A stretch of DNA of 64,000 nt, from assembly GCF_900106805.1 (NCBI RefSeq), contig NZ_FNNP01000007.1:62001-126000 (forward strand), read 5' to 3'. Every line of letters starts with the position of its first letter. Position 1 is the first letter of the stretch. Under the pieces are notes generated by a model, which was not told the origin of the DNA, searched no databases, and saw only the letters and a list, made by a program, of their open reading frames with translations. Both the position numbers and the translations under genes were made by a program. Source of the stretch: Ruegeria halocynthiae. GTDB lineage: Bacteria > Pseudomonadota > Alphaproteobacteria > Rhodobacterales > Rhodobacteraceae. Positions 36,120 to 43,971 of this stretch are shown here, one piece after another.

Positions 36120-36797
36120 ATGTGTGGAAAATTTGCAGCCGGTCATCTGACACAACGGGAAATGCTGGCGATAACCGAGTATTTTCTCTACGGAAAGGTT
36201 TCGCCTCATCTGCCCGATCAGTTGCCCTCAGGCGGATACAACGTGTCGCCGACCGATAGGGTCGGCATGATCCGGTGGGATGGTGACCGGGCCGAATTGG
36301 CCACGGCGCGCTGGCAGATCAAGGACCCGCGCAGCAAGAAACCCATGATCAACTCGAAGATCGAGAATGTTGGATTCTGGCAGGACTATTGGAACAACGG
36401 ACGCTGCCTAATTCCGGCGCTGGGCTATTATGAATGGCCCAAGGATCAGGGCCATGATTGCCCGGTCTATATCACGGTACAGCGCAACGCCCCGGTAATG
36501 TTCTTCGCCGGATTCTACCGAACAGATGACAGACGTCTCAGCTGCACGATCCTGACCCGGAAACCCAGCCCCCAGATCGCCCATATTCACAACCGTATGC
36601 CGGTGATCCTGACCCCGGACGAGATTGAAAGCTGGCTATCAGGGGTCACGACCGCACAAGAGGCTCAGCAGTCGCTGGGGGTACAGTATGATGGTCGGTT
36701 CGAATGTCATACCGTCAAACCCATCAAGCGCGGTGCCGAGGGGGAAGATATGATCGAACCTTATTCGCCGCCCGTCCAAATCGGTTTTGATTTCTGA
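36120..36797 (+). CDS. HMCES/YedK abasic-site DNA-protein crosslink protein
   Basis: A 225-residue SRAP-domain protein. The catalytic Cys2 follows the initiator methionine, and Asn78 (MINSKIEN), Glu105 (GYYEWP) and His157 (IHNRMP) match the active-site set of E. coli YedK. It covalently shields abasic sites in single-stranded DNA through a thiazolidine link. It is alone; imuB-dnaE2, another lesion-tolerance operon, is 19 kb away. Confidence 0.93.
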   Translation: MCGKFAAGHLTQREMLAITEYFLYGKVSPHLPDQLPSGGYNVSPTDRVGMIRWDGDRAELATARWQIKDPRSKKPMINSKIENVGFWQDYWNNGRCLIPALGYYEWPKDQGHDCPVYITVQRNAPVMFFAGFYRTDDRRLSCTILTRKPSPQIAHIHNRMPVILTPDEIESWLSGVTTAQEAQQSLGVQYDGRFECHTVKPIKRGAEGEDMIEPYSPPVQIGFDF

Positions 36798-36844
36798 ACG
36801 CGCCGTCCATTGTAGCCGGATCAGCCTTCAATCAGAGCGGCATC

Positions 36845-36875
36845 AAAAAAGGCCGCCCCAAGGGACGGCCTTTTT
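36845..36875 (-). terminator. Rho-independent terminator of rplS-rpmE
   Basis: On the minus strand, AAAAAGGCCG and CGGCCTTTTT flank a short loop, with the A-run before and T-run after the GC core. It lies 20 nt beyond the rpmE stop. The symmetry makes it usable in both directions, and HMCES ends about 47 nt away on the other strand. Confidence 0.88.
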
Positions 36876-36895
36876 GCATCTCAAACGGGTCTGGC

Positions 36896-37117
36896 TTAGA
36901 AGCCCAGACCTTCGTACTTCTTTTTGAACTTCGACACACGGCCGCCAGCGTCCAGCAGACGCGACGTGCCACCGGTCCATGCGGGGTGCACGGAGGGGTC
37001 GATTTCCAAAGCCAGCTGGTCGCCTTCGCTGCCCCAGGTGGATTTCATCTGAACCACGGTGCCATCGGTCATTTTGACGTCGATGACGTGATAATCGGGA
37101 TGGATGTCTTTTTTCAT
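36896..37117 (-). CDS. rpmE: 50S ribosomal protein L31
   Basis: A 73-residue protein starting [19 protein letters not shown], with the family motif VHPAWTGG. It lacks the CxxC zinc motifs of the C+ form, so it is the zinc-independent type. It is 11 nt downstream of rplS and ends before a clear terminator. Confidence 0.95.
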   Translation of the reverse strand: MKKDIHPDYHVIDVKMTDGTVVQMKSTWGSEGDQLALEIDPSVHPAWTGGTSRLLDAGGRVSKFKKKYEGLGF

Positions 37118-37128
37118 CTTTCCGTTCC

Positions 37129-37512
37129 TTACGCTTCGGCGCCAGCCTTGGGCTTGTAGTTGGTGACTTCTGCGATACGCGCGGACTTACCGCGACGGGT
37201 GCGCAGATAGTACAGTTTGGCGCGACGAACGCGGCCACGGCGGACAACGGTGATGCTGTCGATGTTGGTCGAATACAGCGGGAACACACGCTCCACGCCT
37301 TCGCCAAACGAAATTTTGCGTACGGTGAACGCGCCGGCGATGGTGTTGCCGCCTTTGCGGGCGATGCAGACGCCTTCGTAGTTCTGTACACGGGTGCGCG
37401 ACCCTTCGGTCACCTTATAGCCGACACGGATGGTGTCACCGGCTTTGAAATCGGGAATGTCTTTCCCCAGGGCGGCAATCTGTTCCGCCTCAAGCTGTGC
37501 GATCAGGTCCAT
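37129..37512 (-). CDS. rplS: 50S ribosomal protein L19
   Basis: A 127-residue protein starting [12 protein letters not shown], with core motifs [29 protein letters not shown] and [10 protein letters not shown]. The ATG at 37512 follows AGGAG with an 8-nt spacer; upstream in-frame starts are spurious. It is normally cotranscribed with trmD, but here a GH25 gene on the opposite strand separates them, so rplS-rpmE must have its own promoter. Confidence 0.96.
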   Translation of the reverse strand: MDLIAQLEAEQIAALGKDIPDFKAGDTIRVGYKVTEGSRTRVQNYEGVCIARKGGNTIAGAFTVRKISFGEGVERVFPLYSTNIDSITVVRRGRVRRAKLYYLRTRRGKSARIAEVTNYKPKAGAEA

Positions 37513-37886
37513 CGCAGGTACTCCTATCTGCTCGTGGTTGGTCCACGAAGTTTGGGCACGGCCTGAGAGCTCTTGGTCTTCACCGGGTCCTGCGTACAGC
37601 CCGCCAGAGGTCAGATCGAATGTTCCTTTGGTCCGGTCTGCCCTGTCGCGCCATGGCAGAAGAAAGCCGGGCGTCACGTCAGGATGCAAACCAAAACACC
37701 GGAGTCGCTCAATGCCACACCGGATTGCGCTCGTTTAAGGAATTTGCGGACAGGGATCAAGCCCTAAATCTCTTCCTGAACAGGTGCGACGGTGCGTTTC
37801 CGCCGCTCGCAAACTATACCATTGCGTTGTTGCGTCGATCGGGCATTCTAAAGCCAATAAACACGAGCAGATTTGAGACAAAAAAG
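37513..37886. promoter_or_regulatory. Divergent promoter/leader region of rplS and GH25, with hairpin
   Basis: This 374-nt gap is the longest gene-free stretch. On the minus strand TCGTGG-ACCAA-CCACGA (37532-37548) forms a hairpin directly before the rplS ribosome binding site (37521-37525). A possible promoter TTGATC-N16-TTAAAC lies on the minus strand around 37735-37762. Together they suggest a long rplS leader with a control element, as in other autoregulated r-protein operons. No clear GH25 promoter is visible. Confidence 0.4.
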
Positions 37887-38690
37887 ATGATGCGCAAAGC
37901 ACTTTTTCTGGCCGTTCTAACCCTCGCGGCCGCCTCATGCGGTCGTCAGGGGCCCGCACCTCAGGTGGTTGAGCCACAGGCGTTTGCGGACACGACACCG
38001 CCCTCGATTATCTATCCCGGTTTCGGCGACGCGGACCCGCACGAATGGGAGGGGCGCCATCCCGGCCACTACCCCGTGCACGGTTTGGATGTATCGCGCT
38101 GGCAGGGACCGATTGATTGGCGCACGGCCCGCGCCTCGGGCGTGAGCTTTGCCTTTATCAAAGCAACCGAAGGCGGAGATTTTACCGACCCGATGTTTGA
38201 TGAACACAGACGGGGCGCACAGGCCGCTGGGGTGCCATGGGGCGCTTATCACTATTATTACTTCTGCCGCCCAGCCCATGAACAGGCTCGCTGGTTCATC
38301 CGCAACGTGCCCAAAGGGTCGGACCTGCCGCATGTGCTCGATATGGAATGGACACCCCATTCCAAGACCTGCACGCTGCGCCCCGATGGCCGAACCATCC
38401 GGGCCGAGGCGCAAAAATTCCTCGATATCCTGGAACGGCACTATGGCCGCCGCCCGATTGTCTACACCACGGTCGATTTCTATCGAGACACTGATATCGG
38501 ACGCCTGCCGAAGACCGAATTCTGGCTGCGTTCAGTCGCAGGACACCCACGTAACGTCTATCCGAGCGCCATCTGGCGGTTCTGGCAATATACCGGCACC
38601 GGGCTGGTGCCGGGGGTTCAGGGTAAGGTGGACATCAACACGTTCAACGGCACACCCGAGACCTGGGCGTTGTGGAAAACAACGCGCTAG
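37887..38690 (+). CDS. Glycoside hydrolase family 25 (lysozyme-like) protein
   Basis: A 267-residue exported muramidase-like enzyme. A hydrophobic leader ends at AAASCG (Cys18), possibly a lipoprotein signal though the lipobox is not ideal. The GH25 domain starts at GLDVSRWQGPIDW and carries the catalytic DxE pair in LDMEWTPHS. It ends WQYTGTG and VDINTFNGT. It should cleave peptidoglycan in the periplasm. It lies on the strand opposite the r-protein genes, in the trmD-rplS gap, 2 nt from the trmD end. Confidence 0.88.
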   Translation: MMRKALFLAVLTLAAASCGRQGPAPQVVEPQAFADTTPPSIIYPGFGDADPHEWEGRHPGHYPVHGLDVSRWQGPIDWRTARASGVSFAFIKATEGGDFTDPMFDEHRRGAQAAGVPWGAYHYYYFCRPAHEQARWFIRNVPKGSDLPHVLDMEWTPHSKTCTLRPDGRTIRAEAQKFLDILERHYGRRPIVYTTVDFYRDTDIGRLPKTEFWLRSVAGHPRNVYPSAIWRFWQYTGTGLVPGVQGKVDINTFNGTPETWALWKTTR

Positions 38691-38692
38691 TC

Positions 38693-39496
38693 TTAATCGT
38701 TGTTTTTGGATTTCCGGTAAGCATCCCACAGATCGGGCCGCCGTTCGCGGGTGATCTGTTCGGACATGTCGTTGCGCCATTCGGCGATCCGGCCATGGTG
38801 ACCAGACATCAAAATATCCGGGATCGGGCGACCCTTCCATTCGGCGGGGCGCGTGTATTGTGGATGCTCCAGCAGGCCGGAAGAAAAGCTTTCTTCCTCG
38901 GCGGAGGCCTGATTGCCCAGCACGCCGGGGATCAGCCGCACCGTGGCATCTATCAACGCCTGAGCGGCGATTTCGCCACCGGTCATGACAAAATCACCCA
39001 AGCTGACCTCTTGCACGCCGTAATGTTCCAGCACCCGTTCATCGACGCCCTCGAAACGACCGCACAACAGGGTCATGCCATCGCAACGCGCCAGATTTTG
39101 CATCATCTGCTGGTCCATCCGGCGGCCGCGCGGGCTGAGATAGATCAGCGGCCAGTTGTCCCGAATGCCCGTCATCGTGTGCTCGATGGCTTCGCCCAAC
39201 ACATCCGCACGAAGGACCATACCTGCACCGCCGCCCGCAGGGGTGTCATCCACATTGCGATGCTTGCCGACGCCGAACTGACGCAGGTCGATGGTTTCCA
39301 ATTGCCATAGACCCTCCTGCAGGGCCTTGCCCGTCAGACTTTCGCCCAGAACACCGGGGAAAGCGGACGGAAACAGAGTGATGATCTTGGCCTTCCACAC
39401 CCCGTGCAAATCTGGGGTTGGGGTCATCAACTCACGCGGTTTCAGCGCCGGGCGGATGGCTTTGCGGCCATGGGACTTTCCGGGATTTTCTGTCAT
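38693..39496 (-). CDS. trmD: tRNA (guanine-N1)-methyltransferase TrmD
   Basis: A 267-residue SPOUT methyltransferase modifying G37 of tRNAs with AdoMet. Typical motifs are ITLFPSAFPG, DDTPAGGGAGMVLRAD, LLCGRFEGVDER and SLGDFVMTGGE (the knot). The ATG at 39496 overlaps the preceding gene's stop as ATGA. An alternative start at 39427 would give the compact family length, so about 23 N-terminal residues are uncertain. Confidence 0.94.
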   Translation of the reverse strand: MTENPGKSHGRKAIRPALKPRELMTPTPDLHGVWKAKIITLFPSAFPGVLGESLTGKALQEGLWQLETIDLRQFGVGKHRNVDDTPAGGGAGMVLRADVLGEAIEHTMTGIRDNWPLIYLSPRGRRMDQQMMQNLARCDGMTLLCGRFEGVDERVLEHYGVQEVSLGDFVMTGGEIAAQALIDATVRLIPGVLGNQASAEEESFSSGLLEHPQYTRPAEWKGRPIPDILMSGHHGRIAEWRNDMSEQITRERRPDLWDAYRKSKNND

Positions 39497-40308
39497 CTTG
39501 TGCCGATCAGATCATTCTGGACGCGTTGAACCAGAGCCGCCTTTTGGTCGATAAGCGCTGCGTCGTCCAGCGCGGACCGGTTCATCTCCAACATTTGCTG
39601 CAACACATCCTCGGGCAGGCGCGGGTTTGATCGGGTCGGACCAACCAACTCGGCGGCCTTTTCCGGGGGCAGATCAAGGAATTCGGCGAACGTGTTTCCA
39701 AGCCCGTACCGCAGGCCCTGCAGGTCCTCCAGCCATTCGGTCCGGACCGAAACCGAGGGCAGGCGATCCCGCACCGCCTCGGCTGCGATCTGAGGCGAGG
39801 GCACAGGTTCAAGCCGCGCGCGGAAGGTCTCAAAATCCTGAATGAGGCGCGAGCGTTGCAGATCATGCGCCCACAGGCTGCGCAGCCAGCTTCCCCGTTG
39901 GCGCAGCGAATAGTAGAGCGTGATATGCACCTCTTCGTCGGCGAACCGGTCCCGGATCAGCCCCACCAGACAGGAGGCAAGCTCTGGCGCGGCCTCATAT
40001 CCCACCGCGACGTTGCGGCTGGGGCGTAGACCCGAGAAATTCTCTTCGCTCAGAACCAACCCGCGTTTCTGGCCGAATTCCAGCGAGTTCAGGAAATGGC
40101 GCATCTGATCCCTGAAATCGCTCAGCGCGCCGGGCGTGCCGTAGACGGAATAGCGCGTGGCGGCCTCGGACAGGCCGGTTTTGCGGGTCCGATAAGGTAG
40201 AACCAGCGCGTGTTGTGGCCAGATCAGAGACCGGTTTTCAAATAAAAAAGACTGCGCCGCCGTCGTTCCGGTCTTGTGCAGACCCAGATGCAGCAACACA
40301 CGGCGCAT
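39493..40308 (-). CDS. Sulfotransferase-like P-loop protein inside the rimM-trmD operon
   Basis: A 271-residue protein with an N-terminal loop HLGLHKTGTTAAQSFL resembling the PAPS 5'-phosphosulfate-binding loop. A later LVLSEENFSG and conserved basic residues fit the broad sulfotransferase-like family. Acceptor and donor are unknown. It overlaps both neighbours (TAATG with rimM, ATGA with trmD), so it is fully embedded in the ribosome/tRNA-modification operon. Alternative: a non-enzymatic P-loop relative. Confidence 0.72.
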   Translation of the reverse strand: MRRVLLHLGLHKTGTTAAQSFLFENRSLIWPQHALVLPYRTRKTGLSEAATRYSVYGTPGALSDFRDQMRHFLNSLEFGQKRGLVLSEENFSGLRPSRNVAVGYEAAPELASCLVGLIRDRFADEEVHITLYYSLRQRGSWLRSLWAHDLQRSRLIQDFETFRARLEPVPSPQIAAEAVRDRLPSVSVRTEWLEDLQGLRYGLGNTFAEFLDLPPEKAAELVGPTRSNPRLPEDVLQQMLEMNRSALDDAALIDQKAALVQRVQNDLIGTR

Positions 40309-40811
40309 TACAGCAAGCCCTCGGGCGGATCGGCGATGATACGGCCCTTATTCAGATCAACAGTCGGCACAGCGTCCAGTGTAAACGGCAGCAGAACGGT
40401 GGATTTCAGACCCGATCCGTGCAGTTCCAGCAAGTCCGCTGCTCCGTGGTTTTGTACCGATTTGACCCGGCCCAGCAGGGTGCCGCCGGTGTCGTAGACC
40501 TCAAGCCCAATCAGGTCGGTGTGATAGAACTCATCATCGGGTAGCGATGGCAACTGTTCGCGCCGCGCATACAGGCGCAGGCCGTTCAGCGCATCCGCTG
40601 CTTCCTTGGTCTCAACGCCGCCCAGCCGGGCAGCAAAGCCGTTCTTGATTGCGCGTGTCAGGACCACAGGATAGCGTTCTTTGCCCTCTTCGTCGGTCAG
40701 CGGCGAATAGTCTTCGATATCCTCAGGTACAGCACAGAAGCTTTTCAGCCGCACCTCGCCGCGTACCCCAAAGGATCCCGCAATGCTGCCAACGCAGATC
40801 AGATCACTCAT
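40308..40811 (-). CDS. rimM: RimM, 16S rRNA processing / 30S maturation factor
   Basis: A 167-residue protein with the N-terminal RimM beta-barrel ([20 protein letters not shown]) and C-terminal PRC barrel ([21 protein letters not shown]). It assists 30S head assembly with S19. Its start overlaps the upstream 48-residue ORF by 8 nt, and its stop overlaps the sulfotransferase-like gene by 1 nt. Confidence 0.95.
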   Translation of the reverse strand: MSDLICVGSIAGSFGVRGEVRLKSFCAVPEDIEDYSPLTDEEGKERYPVVLTRAIKNGFAARLGGVETKEAADALNGLRLYARREQLPSLPDDEFYHTDLIGLEVYDTGGTLLGRVKSVQNHGAADLLELHGSGLKSTVLLPFTLDAVPTVDLNKGRIIADPPEGLL

Positions 40812-40950
40812 TTGAGCCTTCCGTTACACATAGTCCGCTCCGCCATTGTCCGACCCCTTCACAGGCCTCGCGTTGGTTCGAGCGCTCAAAGAACACGCCC
40901 ACAATAAAGGCGATCGCCAGCAGGATGGGAAGCCGTAACAATCCGAACAT
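40804..40950 (-). CDS. 48-residue single-span membrane peptide upstream of rimM
   Basis: A short ORF beginning [20 protein letters not shown], one hydrophobic helix (about 3-21), then a polar tail [16 protein letters not shown] with Cys30 and Cys41. It starts 2 nt after the bluB stop and its TGA lies 8 nt inside rimM, so translation is probably coupled on both sides. The hydrophobic/polar design and tight packing support a real gene. I recall similar small proteins next to rimM in relatives but cannot verify. Likely anchored in the inner membrane. Confidence 0.65.
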   Translation of the reverse strand: MFGLLRLPILLAIAFIVGVFFERSNQREACEGVGQWRSGLCVTEGSNE

Positions 40951-40952
40951 GT

Positions 40953-41588
40953 CTAGCGCACCTCAATGGGCAATGAGTTGTTGCGACATTCCCAGCCGAT
41001 CTGCTCCAATTCCGGTATATCGGACTGAGCTTCGGGCCAGCCGACGCAGAAATAGCCGATCAGCCGCCACTCGTTGGGCACATCCAGGTCCTGGGTCAAC
41101 TGATCAGGATCCAGGATGGACACCCAACCCAGCCCCAATCCTTCTGCCCGTAAGGCCAGCCAGAACAAGGTGATGGCCGAGACGACAGAGTAGCGCCGCA
41201 TCTCGGGCATGGTGTCCGCACCGAGACCTTGCCCCTTGTCTGTGGCATCGTCACAGAACACGGCCAGTTGTACCGGCGCTTCCCGCATCCCGGACAGCTT
41301 GAGCTGGCCATAAAGTTGGGCTTTTTCACCGGAATACCCGGCAAGCGCCCGTTCGTTTGCGGTTTGGAAATTCTTCAGTGCCGCGCTGCGCGCGGCCTCA
41401 CTTTCGACGCGGATCACGCGCCAGGGTTCGCTCAGCCCCACTGAAGGGGCCAGTCGAAACGCGTCGAGGCAGCGCGTCAGCACTGCCTCGTCTATAGCGT
41501 CGGTGCGGAACCGGCGCACGTCACGCCGGAGCCGCATCAACAGATCGAACTGCGTGCGAAAATCGTCGGTGAAAGCCTGATCCTGCAC
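40953..41588 (-). CDS. bluB: BluB, 5,6-dimethylbenzimidazole synthase
   Basis: A 211-residue flavoprotein of the nitroreductase fold that cannibalises FMN with oxygen to form the lower ligand of cobalamin. Family motifs are RRDVRRFR, LAPSVGLSEPWRVIRV, LSGMREAPVQLAVFCDD and MPEMRRYSVVSAI. A GTG at 41588 is the start. It sits between rpsP (12 nt) and the small membrane ORF, within the r-protein operon, while cobS and cobT are about 30 kb away. Confidence 0.92.
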   Translation of the reverse strand: MQDQAFTDDFRTQFDLLMRLRRDVRRFRTDAIDEAVLTRCLDAFRLAPSVGLSEPWRVIRVESEAARSAALKNFQTANERALAGYSGEKAQLYGQLKLSGMREAPVQLAVFCDDATDKGQGLGADTMPEMRRYSVVSAITLFWLALRAEGLGLGWVSILDPDQLTQDLDVPNEWRLIGYFCVGWPEAQSDIPELEQIGWECRNNSLPIEVR

Positions 41589-41600
41589 GCGTCCGCCTGC

Positions 41601-41990
41601 TTATTCTTCTGCGGCCGCTTCTTCAGCCGGTGCAGCAGCGGCTTCGGCTGCGGCAGCAGCTTTGGCAGCTTTCTCTTCCACGCGCTCTTGGGCTTTCTTG
41701 CCCGGTGCACCCTTGTTGGGGTTGTTGCGCTCGGCCTTGTCACGGGCGCCAGCAGCTTCGAGCATGCGCGCAATACGGTCGGTGGGCTGTGCGCCCTGAT
41801 CCAGCCAGTACTGGATGCGCTCCATGTTCATTTTAACGCGCTCTTCGTTGTCTTTCGGCAGCAGCGGGTTGTAGGTGCCCAGCTTTTCGATGAAACGACC
41901 ATCGCGCGGCATACGGCTGTCAGCCGCTACGATGCGATAGAAGGGACGCTTTTTCGAGCCGCCGCGGGCGAGACGAATTTTCATTGCCAT
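41601..41990 (-). CDS. rpsP: 30S ribosomal protein S16
   Basis: A 129-residue protein starting [19 protein letters not shown], the conserved S16 N-terminus. The C-terminus is an Ala/Glu-rich tail (about residues 95-129), longer than in E. coli S16 (82 residues) but usual in alphaproteobacteria. The ATG at 41990 follows AGGAG with 8 nt spacing. The next gene is bluB. Confidence 0.96.
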   Translation of the reverse strand: MAMKIRLARGGSKKRPFYRIVAADSRMPRDGRFIEKLGTYNPLLPKDNEERVKMNMERIQYWLDQGAQPTDRIARMLEAAGARDKAERNNPNKGAPGKKAQERVEEKAAKAAAAAEAAAAPAEEAAAEE

Positions 41991-42014
41991 GGTGGTATCT
42001 CCTTTGAATGGCAT

Positions 42015-42029
42015 CACGCCAGAGGCGTG
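42015..42029 (-). other. Hairpin upstream of rpsP ribosome binding site
   Basis: CACGCC-AGA-GGCGTG, a 6-bp stem with a 3-nt loop, located between the chorismate mutase end and the rpsP ribosome binding site. There is no T-run on the coding (minus) strand. The arrangement resembles the hairpin before rplS and could modulate rpsP translation or protect a processed 5' end. Confidence 0.4.
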
Positions 42030-42057
42030 TCTTTTAGTGAGCCGGGATCTTTTCCGG

Positions 42058-42354
42058 TTAATTCTGGTGTTTCTTGTGGTGTCGGATGACTTCCTGAATG
42101 ATGAAGTTCAGGAAAGCCTTGGCGAAGTCGGGGTCCAGATCGGCCTCTTTCGCCAGGTCTTCTAACCGTGCGATCTGCGCCGCCTCGCGCGAGGGATCGG
42201 ACGGGGGAAGGTCGTGTGCGGCCTTGAGCTTGCCAACGGCCTGCGTGTGTTTGAACCGCTCGCCCAGTGTGTAAACAAGGATCGCGTCCAGCCGGTCGAT
42301 GCTTTCGCGATGCTCTTTCAACAGCGTGGCAGCCTGTGTCACGGGGTTGGTCAT
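42058..42354 (-). CDS. Chorismate mutase-type (AroQ) protein
   Basis: A 98-residue all-helical AroQ-class protein. It includes [30 protein letters not shown], written here in two overlapping pieces: the Arg at HRESIDRLD and the core [14 protein letters not shown] align with chorismate mutase active-site residues. It ends [12 protein letters not shown]. The ATG at 42354 overlaps the upstream GNAT stop (ATGA). It probably supplies prephenate for Phe/Tyr synthesis, although isochorismate-pyruvate lyase relatives share the fold. Confidence 0.85.
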   Translation of the reverse strand: MTNPVTQAATLLKEHRESIDRLDAILVYTLGERFKHTQAVGKLKAAHDLPPSDPSREAAQIARLEDLAKEADLDPDFAKAFLNFIIQEVIRHHKKHQN

Positions 42355-42887
42355 TGGCCGGCCCTTTCGGTGGTCAAGTCGGACTTCGGGTGGCGCCACA
42401 TCTGGGCTTTCTTGCCCAGCAATTCAGCCTCGCACTCATAGGTGGCTCCAAGGCGTTCGGCTAAAGCGCGTGAGCGATCATTGGCATGGGCGATATAGCT
42501 CATGACGCCATTCAGCCCCTGGTGCCGCGCTGCATAGTCGCGCGCGGCCTGCGCGGCTTCAAAGCCCAGCCCTTTGCCTTCGGCCTGCTCCATCAGGGTC
42601 CAGCCAAGCTCGGGCTCGGCCCAGCCGGGTGCATAGATCATACCGGCCCAGCCGACAAATTCGCCGCTGGATTTCTCAGTCAGGTGCCATAGGCCAAACC
42701 CGTTGAGCGCCCAGTGGCCCAACCGCTTGACTAGCGAGTCCCAACAGCCGATCTCATCCTTCGGGCCACCCACCATATGGCTGCGGTCGGTCCCGAAGAA
42801 TTTTGTCATCGCGGGCAGATCATCCTTGTGCGGCGCACGCAGGACAAGGCGATTGGATTCGACGGTGGGGATGGTAAAGGTTGTCAT
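42351..42887 (-). CDS. GNAT acetyltransferase, RimJ/RimL type (paralogue 1)
   Basis: A 178-residue N-acetyltransferase starting MTTFTIPTVESNRLVLRAP, with acetyl-CoA motif A in EQAEGKGLGFEAAQAARDYA. Third in transcription order of three tandem paralogues, sharing the pattern IP-x-x-x-[ST]xRLxLR, GYGxW/FGLW and WAEPELGW. It overlaps the GNAT before it and chorismate mutase after it by 4 nt each. Target protein or small molecule unknown; ribosomal-protein N-terminal acetylation is a reasonable guess from context only. Confidence 0.85.
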   Translation of the reverse strand: MTTFTIPTVESNRLVLRAPHKDDLPAMTKFFGTDRSHMVGGPKDEIGCWDSLVKRLGHWALNGFGLWHLTEKSSGEFVGWAGMIYAPGWAEPELGWTLMEQAEGKGLGFEAAQAARDYAARHQGLNGVMSYIAHANDRSRALAERLGATYECEAELLGKKAQMWRHPKSDLTTERAGQ

Positions 42888-43420
42888 GCGGATACCCCGG
42901 CCAACTGCTTTGGGCCGGGATGGCGATAGACCATCTCAGTGCCGTGGGTCACATTTTCATAGCTGCGTTCGTAATGCGCACCCAGCCGCTCGGCCAAAGC
43001 GACCGAACGAGTATTGCCGGGAAAGATGTTCGAGCTCAACGTATCGAAACCCAGAACGTCATAGGCATAGCGGCGCACTTCTTCTGCAGCTTCGCGGGCA
43101 TACCCCTTGCCTTCGCTGCCTTCATACATGACCCAGCCAAGCTCGGGTTCGGGCCAGCCTTCAGGCCCCCAGATGCCGACAAAACCGATCGGCTGGTTGT
43201 CGTGTGTTTCCACCATCCAGAAGCCATATCCGTTCAGGACCCAATGGCCTATCAGGCTGGCGAACCAGCGCCACGCTTCATTTCGGTCCAACGGGCCACC
43301 AAAGCCCCAACTGCGGTCTTTGTCGGCAAAAAACGTTGCAATGGCTTCGAAATCATGTGCCTCTGGGCCGCGCAGGATCAGGCGCTCGGTTTGCAGAACG
43401 GGAATGTGCAGGTCCATCAT
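42884..43420 (-). CDS. GNAT acetyltransferase, RimJ/RimL type (paralogue 2)
   Basis: A 178-residue N-acetyltransferase beginning MMDLHIPVLQTERLILRGP, with EGSEGKGYAREAAEEVRRYAYD as the acetyl-CoA loop and helix. Middle of the tandem trio, with ATGA overlaps on both sides. It is more like paralogue 3 than paralogue 1 by eye (AYDVL-x-x-x-x shared after the helix), which suggests successive duplications. Confidence 0.85.
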   Translation of the reverse strand: MMDLHIPVLQTERLILRGPEAHDFEAIATFFADKDRSWGFGGPLDRNEAWRWFASLIGHWVLNGYGFWMVETHDNQPIGFVGIWGPEGWPEPELGWVMYEGSEGKGYAREAAEEVRRYAYDVLGFDTLSSNIFPGNTRSVALAERLGAHYERSYENVTHGTEMVYRHPGPKQLAGVSA

Positions 43421-43971
43421 GCGTAGGCCTCCATCCCGCCATTCACCAGATCGGACGGCGCAGGGTGACGCCAGATTTCCGTGGTGCCAAACTTGGGGTG
43501 TTCGTAGTGATAGTCAAACTGCGCGCCCAAGCGCTTGGCCACAGCTTTGCTGCCCAAATTGTCCGGGTCGATCAGCGAGATCGCCGTTTCCCAATCTAGC
43601 ACATCATAAGCATACGTTCGTGCTGACAGCGCGGCCTCGGTCGCATAACCCTTGCCGGTGGCGTGGTTCATGAGAGTCCAGCCGATCTCGGGTTCGGGCC
43701 AACCATGCGGATACCATAGACCGACATGGCCCACATAGGTGCCGGTACCTTTTTCCTCGACGCCCCAAAACCCGTAGCCTCGTAGCGACCAATGCCCGAG
43801 CAACATGGCAATGGCCCGCCATGTTTCATCCGGGCGCAAGGGCCCGCCAACAAACTTGGAGGCATCGCTTGTGAAAAACTCGGCCTCGGCTTCGAAATCA
43901 GCCTCGGACGGGGCGCGCAGGATCAGGCGCTCAGTCTCAAGCATAGGGATATGTTGGGCGAGTAGGTTCAC
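43417..43971 (-). CDS. GNAT acetyltransferase, RimJ/RimL type (paralogue 3)
   Basis: A 184-residue N-acetyltransferase beginning MNLLAQHIPMLETERLILRAP from a GTG at 43971 that overlaps the ffh stop. The acetyl-CoA loop is HATGKGYATEAALSARTYAYD. First of the tandem trio and directly coupled to ffh. Its product could act on nascent chains or ribosomal proteins, but nothing in the sequence fixes the substrate. Confidence 0.85.
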   Translation of the reverse strand: MNLLAQHIPMLETERLILRAPSEADFEAEAEFFTSDASKFVGGPLRPDETWRAIAMLLGHWSLRGYGFWGVEEKGTGTYVGHVGLWYPHGWPEPEIGWTLMNHATGKGYATEAALSARTYAYDVLDWETAISLIDPDNLGSKAVAKRLGAQFDYHYEHPKFGTTEIWRHPAPSDLVNGGMEAYA

